A DNA stretch of 64,000 nucleotides from Aquanectria penicillioides (taxonomy: Eukaryota > Ascomycota > Sordariomycetes > Hypocreales > Nectriaceae), in contig PYIU01000002.1 in NCBI GenBank assembly GCA_003415625.1, positions 5,580,001 to 5,644,000 of the forward strand, read 5' to 3'. Both the position numbers and the translations under genes were made by a program. The notes below the pieces were generated by a model that saw only the letters and a program-made list of their open reading frames with translations, did no database searches and was not told the origin of the DNA. Shown here piece by piece: positions 56,519 to 64,000 of this stretch; positions within the stretch are counted from its first letter, which is position 1, and each line of letters opens with the position of its first letter.

Positions 56519-57558
56519 CTATATTATATCGATCAATTGGCATTGTTCCATCTTTTGTGTATATGAGCATATTCGACATCTCCGGGGCGCCTCTTCCCGC
56601 CTAGACCTGATAGTCCAGCTTTTGATCCCCGACAACACCCCAAACTCTTCAATAATCTCCTTCTGGCCAGTCGGCGCGCCTCGCACGGCCAGGTAGACTC
56701 GGGACTCGAGCTCTGGGTCCCAGTTGCCTGGGTTGCCGTGGACCATGCGGCCGCCAGCCTCCTCGAGGATGCACCATCCGGCGCACACGTCCCAGGCCCA
56801 GCATCCGCCCTCCCAGTACATGTCCATCTGGCCGGCAGCCACGGAAGCGATGTTGAGGGCCGCGGATCCCATGGACCGCAGCGAGTGCACCATGGAGCCG
56901 CCCGTCTCACGAGTAGCAGCAAGGCGGCGGAAGACGTCGACCTTGAGGTCGAAGTTTGGCCCGTCGCGAGTAGACCCCCACTCAACAGCGACGAGGGCGT
57001 TTCCAAGGCCTTCGAGGGGGCGGGGGGACTTTGCGAGCGGGAGAGCCTGCTTGGTGGCGTTGGGGCCAGTGGACAGGAAGGCTCCCTTGCCCTTGATGGC
57101 TGAGTAGAGGTGGCCCAACCAGGGGTTGTAGACGACGCCGACAACGGGGTGGCGGTCGATGGCGAGGCCAAGCGAAATGCAAGCCGACGGGAACGAGTGC
57201 ACGAAGTTGGTGGTGCCGTCGATGGGATCAACTACAAAGGTGGGCTCGGGCCCGATCCTCATGCCAGGCTTGTAAGTCTCCTCGCCGACGAAGGCGATGT
57301 TGGGGTAGAGGGTGGACAGGCGGCCGAAAACCATCTTCTCAACGCCCTTGTCTGTCTCTGTGACGATGTCGACGGCTTTCAGAAGGCGAGGTGATGTTAG
57401 CCCAAGGGGAGAGCATGCAAAAAACAGCGAGGCGTCGTACAGTTGATCTTGGTATCAGTATCGAGGTTGGCCGGGTTGGCTGAGACCATCATCTTGCCGG
57501 CCTCGTAGGCGGTGGCCACCATGGCATCATGGATGGCCTGGAGATCGAGATCGGCCAT
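56519..57558 (-). CDS. Inositol monophosphatase family protein, C-terminus frame-shifted
   Basis: Mg2+-dependent phosphatase releasing inositol from inositol monophosphate (IMPase/QutG family). Exons 57558-57441 and 57375-56519 give 324 residues as read. Metal and catalytic signatures are FVGEETY, VDPIDGTTNFVHSFP (~93) and WAWDVCAGWCILEEAGG near the C-terminus. The end is odd: after GQKEIIEEF the frame runs on into an unrelated Arg-rich tail to 56519. One base inserted in the A-run at 56642-56644 (T-run on the coding strand) would restore a family-like end, WGVVGDQKLDYQV, stopping at 56601. So a 1-base deletion, real or technical, is likely. The rest is intact and the enzyme call is secure. 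Confidence 0.9.
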
Positions 57559-58605
57559 TGTTGCTGGATTGGCTTGACGCAGGTAGATTTTTTAAATCTT
57601 TTTTCAATATCGAATGCAAGCCGCGTGGCTGGATAAAGTATTGACTGCGTATCCAAGTTATATCCAGGCCAGTTCCTACAAGATTGATCAAATGATAAAT
57701 TTGCGGGGACGTCGATGGTGATAATAACGATGGTGGAGGAGAGATTTATGGAGGGGCAGCTGTTGGTTCCCCTCCACCTCCACGTTTTGGCGGGGCAGTC
57801 TGTCAGTCCGGCCTGTGCAATTGGCAGGCTCGCACTGAAGCTTTGTTGACGTTGACTTTTGGTGGGAGGGGCGCGGTGTCGGTGCCGGGATATAGCTCCG
57901 GCCGGGGATCTCCATCTCGCAAAGACACAGACGTTTTGAAAAAGAAAAAGAAAAAGAAAAACCTTAGTAAACGGGGAGGGAGCTACATTAGGTATCTGAT
58001 CAATCGCGATAAGATTGCCTACATATGTTTCTCGCTTGACCCTATTGCACGCGAGAGACGATACCATGTCAGAAGGCTTAGAGCATTGCCCACTCATTCA
58101 GCATCCGCCGTTTCGTTGTGCTCGCTCACCCATGACACCAGGCCTGCTGGCAAGGATAGTAAGATAAAAAAGTAATCATTCAAATCTCATACAGACCTCC
58201 GGTCCTTTCATCAAACGCCGTCGATCTGAGATCCTTCCATCAGGTACCGACCCGAAGAAATACACGTGTACAGTCAAGTTTGTAAAAACAACGAGGGAAA
58301 AAAAAGACAAGAAAAAAAAAAACGAAAAAGGCCATGGTATATGACAAAAGTCCACCCTGCGAGATACAGATCACACCGGTAGTCGTTCGAACACAATTGT
58401 TTGTCCAGATGAAACAAGGTGTAACGAGAGAAAAACGTCAAAAACGTCCAAGACGTTGGACCTACCCAGACCTTTTGCCTCGTCCCCCCAGCCTAAGCAT
58501 CGGACCATCCAACATGGCCAATACCCAGAGTGTTGATTTTCCCCAAGCGATGGTATGCAACGAATGCGCCTCCGTCGTAGTCTTCGCACAAATCCAAAAA
58601 ATACT
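57559..58605. other. Spacer upstream of the IMPase gene
   Basis: Holds the IMPase promoter and the 3' end region of the next minus-strand gene. A GAAAAA hexamer repeat is listed separately. No gene is seen. Confidence 0.6.
57938..57962. repeat. GAAAAA hexanucleotide repeat
   Basis: About four GAAAAA units in non-coding DNA between two minus-strand genes. Confidence 0.85.
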
Positions 58606-59507
58606 TTATACGTTTTCCCTAAAGACCGACCTTCGCTCTGTCGGACTGCTGTCCCCGCTGTCCGGATCGCCGTGGCCACGGCCTTGGCCATGCTGTTTGG
58701 CCACGTGAGTGTCAATTGGCCGCGGGCTCACACCGCGCAAGCTCAACGAGGCATCATCGTCAAAGGGGTTTCGGCCGCCTGGTCCAGAGCCGGGGCTCCT
58801 GCTTGCCCTCCGTCCTCTGTCCTCCTCTTCCTCGTGGTCAAAGACGCGGGTGCTCTGAGGGGCGCCTGCGACCGTCGTTGGAACGTTCATCCGGTAACTG
58901 CCGCCGCCGCCGCCGCCGCCGCCGCTGCCGCCGTACTCGGTGCCTCGGCCATCACGCCCGTGGCCCATCTCTTCCTCGTAGTAGCCGTAGTTGTCAGTGT
59001 CATGGCCGACGCGGGTGTCCCAGGCGTCATCAGGGTCGAGAGGGCCGAAGCCGCGGCGTCCACGGTCGTTGTTGCCGAGATCACCTTCGTATGCGCCAGT
59101 GGCAGAGCGGTGGTTGCGATTCTTAAACTTGCGAATCTGGTCGTTGAACCATCCGACGATGCCGCCAGGCGCGGGGCTGGGAGGCCCGTAAGATGGACCA
59201 TCAGATTTCCGCCATGGTAAATATGATGCTAAGCTTGGAGGCGGAAGCTGTGTAGGTAACAAACAAACATGGTCAGCTCATGGTCCATTTTCAATCAATC
59301 GAGGCATGGAAATTTGCGCGAGAGACGAGAAGCCAAGGGAATTGAAGTACATAGCTCCATGCGCTGGAAACGAGAGGCGGGGGGAAAGGCGGGATCACGT
59401 ACACCGAGTCTGCGGGCGCGCAGTTGAGTGAAAGCGACCCAGCCGAGGGCGGCGGCAATCAGCAGCACAAAGATGGCGATGACGACACCTCCAGCTGTCG
59501 ACACCAT
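58606..59507 (-). CDS. Single-TM conserved fungal protein of unknown function
   Basis: Exons 59507-59403 and 59247-58606 (156-nt GT-AG intron) give 248 residues. The N-terminal ~30 residues form a membrane helix (GGVVIAIFVLLIAAALGWVAF) followed by an Arg-rich stop-transfer (RARRLG). The rest is disordered and Pro/Gly/Arg-rich, with GGIVGWFNDQIRKFKNRN, GRRGFGPLDPDDAWDTRVGH and a conserved tail NPFDDDASLSLRGVSPRP and SPTERRSVFRENV. I recall similar proteins in Hypocreales labelled acid phosphatase-like, but no phosphatase motif is visible, so that name looks wrong. The poly-Gly tract (58902-58927) is a GCC-type triplet repeat. Confidence 0.82.
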
Positions 59508-61485
59508 GATTGCCCGTGCGTGGGAGCGCTGGGAAATGCGTGTGAAAGAGTGTGTCGAAGCCCGAGTCCGGTCGGGAGGGACGGGAAGCTTGTCGTCGTG
59601 GGATCACCAGTCGCGTGACGGAGATTGAGGAAGGTGAGAAAGGTGAGGATGACAACAGCAGCACAACGGCAGCGACAGCGACAACAATGAGTGGGAGGGA
59701 AAGTCAGACAGGTAGCAGATGGGGGGGGGAAGAGGCGACGCTGCAGAAAGCCGGCAGGGTTGGTCGATTGTGGGCGTGGATGGGTGTGTGTGTGTGGCTG
59801 TTTGATGCTCTGGTGCCTGGTTGCGCAAATCAGGGAAATGGATGGAATACGAGGATTCGGGCGACGATGACACGAGAGGAGTAGAGGAAGGGCCAGAGAG
59901 CAGAAAGCGAGAGCGACATGCGACAGTCAGACAGACACTGGCAAAACGTGAGAGAGGTGGCGGATGGAGCAAATGACGGATTTGCCGGGGACGGATGGGA
60001 TGGAGCTTACGGAGTACAACCCAACCAACCCACTTGCTCACCCGCCCAAACTCCTGGGCTCACCTACTAGCAACAGCTACATACAGATACCACCAGTCCC
60101 GGTCCCCAGTCCCCCGGCCTGACTGACTCTCTTCTCCTCCTCCCCTCCTCCCCCAGACGGGCGGCGGCCAACTTCCCATCTGCACCTCGCTAGAAGCAGG
60201 CCAACTTTTAGCAGCTTCAGCCATAGCTCTGGTGGCACTCTTTGGTGCTGAGGTCATGTCTTTCCGGGCCTGTCGGGCGTCTCGGGGGCCCTTGTCACAC
60301 TCCACTAAACGGGCTCCACATCAGCCTGGAAAGCTTAGCATCCAGCTATCAGCCATCCGTACTGTACCGATGCACCACCAAGAAAGACCAGGCGTGGCCG
60401 GACCGTAGTTTAAACTCGTCAATGAATGAAGCCCGCCAACGTCAGTCAACCTCGGGCAACTCCACTATCAGCATACCTGATCTCCTGGGCACAAATTCTG
60501 TCACGTCCTCCCGTTCGGGGCCCGGACTCGGCGCTAGCCTGTTCTTCGATGTGCAACCTCCGAGGCCAGATTCCGGCAGCATGTTTTGCTCCATACCGAG
60601 TGCTTCGTACACGGAGTATCGCCCTTCTGCCGCAGGGTTGGCCCAGGTGGGTAGGCAGGCTGGCAAACAAGCAGGTAGGCTACATACCTAGGTAGTCCGT
60701 ACTAGCTTCCATCGACCCCAGAGCCCCTGGCATAGGTACTGGGGTTGGAAGGGCGACACATAGCGCACAAGCTGAGCCTCCTCCTGCTCACTCACTAACC
60801 GGGTAGGTAAATTTAACCAGCCAAGATGTCAACCCACTCGCCCTCTCGCTGCCTTACTCGCGCTCTTCGGGCACCTGGGCCCACTGGAAGCCTCGCCGAA
60901 ACACCACTCGATGTCCTCGGAAGACTCACTGGGGCCGGGGTAGCCCATCATGGCGGCCACACTTTGGACGCGCCCACAGCCACCGTTCCATCCGGTAATC
61001 TTCCCCACTCGCCCAGTTACAAAGGACGTCTCACGCTGCTGGGCGCACACGAGGTACGGATGCACATCCAAACATCCTCCATCACAGCCGTCGACTATAA
61101 AAAGCTCCCCTCCCACCCCTCCCTCCTCCAACAACGAGCTGTCGTCGTCAGCCCCAATGCAGGTCTCACATTTTCCTTGCGCCTTACCAACAGGCCCTCC
61201 GCGAAAAGATGGCCTTCCGGAACCTTCAGGCCTGCACTTCGTCACTAATTCTCAGCATACACGCCTGGTACTTCGGGGCTACCAACGAGTTTTCTTGTCC
61301 GTGGCTCATCAACCTCCGAGACCACACACAGCCTTGCGGGTGTCTTTCATTATTTCTATAAATGGGTTTACTCTCGAAAACAAGAAGAAGAAAAAGTGCA
61401 GCCCATAATGGCAAGCAGTCATGCAGTGCCTTTACGTCACGTCACGTCATGCCATGTCGAAACTTCAACCAATTAACCCCAGTTT
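59508..61485. other. 2.0 kb spacer
   Basis: Promoter of the single-TM protein and the downstream region of the phytase gene. A TAGG-rich patch lies at 60672-60698. Overlapping frames such as 60826-61248 (+) and 60829-61245 (-) have no family resemblance. Confidence 0.5.
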
Positions 61486-63243
61486 CTATGAGGAGCACTG
61501 ATTCCACAATCCTCCGCTCCGCGCAAACGAGAGGCTCTCTACAAACTTGTCCAGGTTGCATCGCCCGTACTTGTCCCCTCCGCAAGTTTTGAGCGACATA
61601 ACACGGTCGTTGATCAACACTCGCACGTATTCTTCCGTTTTCTTGTGCTCGCTGCACTCCAATTTCTCCACGTACATACGGGCCGCAAACGGCACCGCCC
61701 AGGCAGACGAGAAACCCTTCGCTTCCGAGGCCGACACGATCCGGTTGGTTGGGAGTGTCTCGGTCTCGTTGTACAAGCCCATGGCCGAGAAAATCGCTGT
61801 CATATCATTGTCGTGACTGAAATCTGCGTAGAGGGCCCTGTCCAAGGGGAAGGTCGTGGACGATGAATCCAGCGTGCTGTTGGTTGTCGTGTGGTCAACA
61901 ACGGCCTGCTGGGTTAGTCGAGCGATGAGCTCATTGACGTATCCAACGCCCTGAGTTGGCCCGAGAGGGTTGCCGTTTCCATAACCGTAGTACTTGTCCA
62001 GGGTTTCGTAATAGTTGTAGCTCTCCCACTCGTCGTGGGTAAACAGGTCGCAGAACTTCGGCTTGGTAGCTCCACTGGCGCTATTGACGGTATGAAAAGG
62101 GCAAAGGTCCATCATATAAATCGTCTCAGTGTCTGTCAGGTTGGCTCCGGGCAGGTTCTTGTTCAACCTCGTCGTGATTGAAGGTACAAAAATGTTCCTC
62201 CATGCGCCCGTTGCGTCGTCTCCCAGCTCAGAGGCCCATCCCTCTTCAAATGCGGCACAGTTTTCATGCGACATCGTGTTGTTGACTCCCGCCTCCTCCG
62301 GGATGATGAGGATGTCGCTGATCTGGGCATCAGCCGCCTTGCCCTGGATCCCATAGTAGCCCTGAGTGAAGTTATACGAGGACATGACAACTCGGTCTGA
62401 TCCAGAAGATCGAATGAAGGGCTCGGACTTTTTGGCAAGCGCCTTATAACGCTTATAAAAGGCCTTTCCGGAGTCAAACAGCTCCTCCTGGCCAAACTCG
62501 GTCAGGTCGTCGGATCCAAGGTTATAGACATAGTCCTTGAGCCACTCATAGCCCTTGCCATACTTGGTAACGGACTTCTGGATACGGGTTACAGTGGCAT
62601 TGTACTTTTTGGATTTTGAAGCAGTAGGATACCGAGCACCATGTCGCGACAAAACCAGCGCGAAAGTCGCTTTGCAGTCCTTTGGTGTGGACTGGTCAAT
62701 GTCTGAGGGAACCGAGAATTCTGGAGAGTACTGTCCCCAGTCGCGAGATGTCCTTGCAACTGCCATCAGCCTTGCATCCTGTTGGCGAGCCATACCTGTG
62801 CATTGTTAGCAGAGGCCCAGTCCGGATCTATCTGCACCAACATCGCCGACGTACCCAGGATTGATCATACTACCTAGGGCAGCAAGAATAAAGATTCCGC
62901 CAATCGCCATGATGAGGAGTTTCCGTCGTCGCGATGCACGGTGCTGGTTTTGAAGCTCCTCTGCGACCTGATAGCGGGTCTGTAGGTAGTGTCTCAAGGT
63001 CTGGACATCCAAGCTGTCGGGATCGATGGCTTTAAATGCATCTCGAGGAGGGATCCCCTTTCTAATGTCATCCAGAATCCCATCCCCGCCCACCGCTCTC
63101 GGCGGGATGTCCCAAAACTGATCAGGAATCCACGTCACCTTCCGCGGATCGAGCCGTGGAGACCAGAGTTCCCCCAGCGTAGCACTGATGCGGCCCCAAA
63201 GTCGAACAGCTCTAGGTTGAGCAGGGGTTCCATCGGTAGTCAT
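61486..63243 (-). CDS. Membrane-anchored phytase-type histidine acid phosphatase, frame-disrupted
   Basis: Histidine acid phosphatase releasing phosphate from phytate or other phosphomonoesters. Exon 1 (63243-62855) encodes ~115 mostly soluble residues and a membrane helix (LLIMAIGGIFILAALG). Intron 62854-62796 has GTACGT...CACAG and a GCTAAC branch. Exon 2 (62795-61486) carries LSRHGARYP, FIRSSGSDRVV, THDEWESYNYYETL and ADFSHDNDMTAIFSAMGL, with the two catalytic His regions intact. In the spliced frame the start of exon 2 reads GYGSPTGCKADGSCKDISR, matching the usual N-terminal Cys pair, but the frame then breaks at about 62740 and the phytase body continues in another frame at WGQYSPEF. A further frame break may separate an upstream start MASQRPLDLP (63377). 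Either indel errors or a decaying gene. Confidence 0.82.
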
Positions 63244-63377
63244 ATCACGCAGCAGGGTCTCGGGGCTCTATCCAACGAAAGCCCGCTCTCGTCGTCGAGA
63301 AGTCGTGCTCGTGGATCCCAGTCATGGCCGTCATCGCTGGCGGATTCGGGCAGGTCAAGAGGCCGTTGAGACGCCAT
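63244..63377 (-). other. Possible N-terminal extension of the phytase gene, out of frame
   Basis: From ATG 63377 a protein-like stretch reads MASQRPLDLPESASDDG and DWDPRARLLDDESG, then hits a stop near 63244. It lies directly before the phytase N-terminus but two bases out of frame, with no room for an intron. It may be the true N-terminus separated by an indel, or untranslated leader. Confidence 0.35.
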
Positions 63378-64000
63378 TGAGAAGGACGGCGCAATCTCCC
63401 AGCACTTCGCGACAGTGAGGAATCAGGATACAATGCTAGTTGATGGACCGACTCTCGGTATATCGGCAGTCGTGGATGTCTTGGCCTTGCACTTCCACCC
63501 TGTCCCGTCCGATCTGGGGATGCTCGGTCGATCCAGAGGGTATAATGCCCCTTGCCATGGGGGTTATAGTGGAACCGTTAACTGGTCAACTAGGCCGTTT
63601 CAGGCAGAGCCAGCTGCCTCCGTCGGAGATTGTCAAGGTGCATTGAATGCAGGAACTTTTTTCTTGAAATTGTAATCGCTGTGGGTTGTCGTGTGATAGT
63701 GGTATTTCTTCCTGAGCAGAGGACGTTGAGACGTTAGTGACATCCAGTCATCGGTCCTAGTAGGGGCCACGTGCCTGAGACACACGCGCGGCCGGCAATT
63801 TCCAACAATTGTAGCTGGAATAATCCAAGGCCGGATCACCAGCATTACACCTAGTCCTGCAACTGACTTCACTCATGTGCTTGATGTCTTGCTGGCAAAG
63901 ATGCGTTTTCAATTCCTCGGAAAGCGATGGTGATGCAAGCATCAGTACAGCATGTAGGGTACCTGTAATCGATGGTACATGGGTGTGTCACGCTCTTGCA
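63378..64000. other. Right edge, phytase upstream region
   Basis: About 620 bp upstream of the phytase gene. It contains short frames only and no recognised gene. Confidence 0.55.

Noticed and set aside
58555..59220. 221-codon plus-strand frame
   Set aside because: Antisense of the single-TM protein gene, with an Ala run from the poly-Gly triplet repeat.

Overview
The window is nuclear DNA of a filamentous ascomycete, most likely a Sordariomycete and probably Hypocreales. The signs are short GT-AG introns (mostly 45-370 nt) with CTAAC-type branch sites, GC-rich coding exons separated by large CT-rich or AT-richer spacers, and fungal-type housekeeping genes (SERCA Ca2+ pump, 14-3-3, RPL36, PUP3, La, mL44). 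I see no bacterial-style operons, rRNA, convincing tRNA, CRISPR or intact transposon. Exon borders were placed by hand from splice motifs and reading-frame continuity.

Layout: (1) 0.7-4.9 kb, synaptojanin-like Sac1/5-phosphatase (+). (2) 8.0-8.6 kb, short Ser/Pro-rich unknown protein (+) behind a 3.1 kb spacer. (3) 9.8-11.5 kb, 14-3-3 protein (-) with an 8-nt micro-exon. (4) 15.4-18.3 kb, two secreted-protein genes (-): a class 3 lipase ending in ADEL and a small cysteine-containing protein. (5) 20.2-23.0 kb, RPL36 (+) convergent with a TUG/UBX protein (-). (6) 23.0-26.1 kb, long AT-richer gene-free stretch. (7) 26.1-30.7 kb, proteasome beta-3 PUP3 (+) convergent with a SERCA-type Ca2+-ATPase (-). 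(8) 33.5-38.5 kb, RhoGEF (+) and RTC3/SBDS-like protein (+). (9) 40.5 kb, small secreted PAN-like protein (+). (10) 42.2-44.0 kb, RING-H2 ubiquitin ligase (-). (11) 46.4-48.2 kb, traces of an eroded or unresolved membrane-protein gene (-). (12) 48.5-50.5 kb, divergent pair: a tiny single-TM mitochondrial-type protein (-) and mitoribosomal mL44 (+). (13) 50.8-53.3 kb, cPLA2-type phospholipase with a mitochondrial presequence (-). (14) 54.8-56.1 kb, La protein (+). (15) 56.5-57.6 kb, inositol monophosphatase (-). (16) 58.6-59.5 kb, single-TM conserved unknown protein (-). (17) 61.5-63.4 kb, phytase-type histidine acid phosphatase with a membrane-anchor N-terminus (-).

There is no gene cluster with one shared pathway. 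Loose themes are phosphoinositide/inositol phosphate turnover (5-phosphatase, inositol monophosphatase, phytase), translation and RNA (RPL36, mL44, La, RTC3), protein turnover (PUP3, UBX/Cdc48 adaptor, RING ligase) and lipid hydrolysis (lipase, cPLA2).

The most useful oddities are: frame breaks in the inositol monophosphatase and phytase genes that look like small indels; very short first exons, including two genes whose first coding exon is only the ATG; a GC-AG intron in RTC3; a La intron whose retention would remove a nuclear localisation signal; and the eroded locus at 46-48 kb. I did not find a convincing previously undescribed system.
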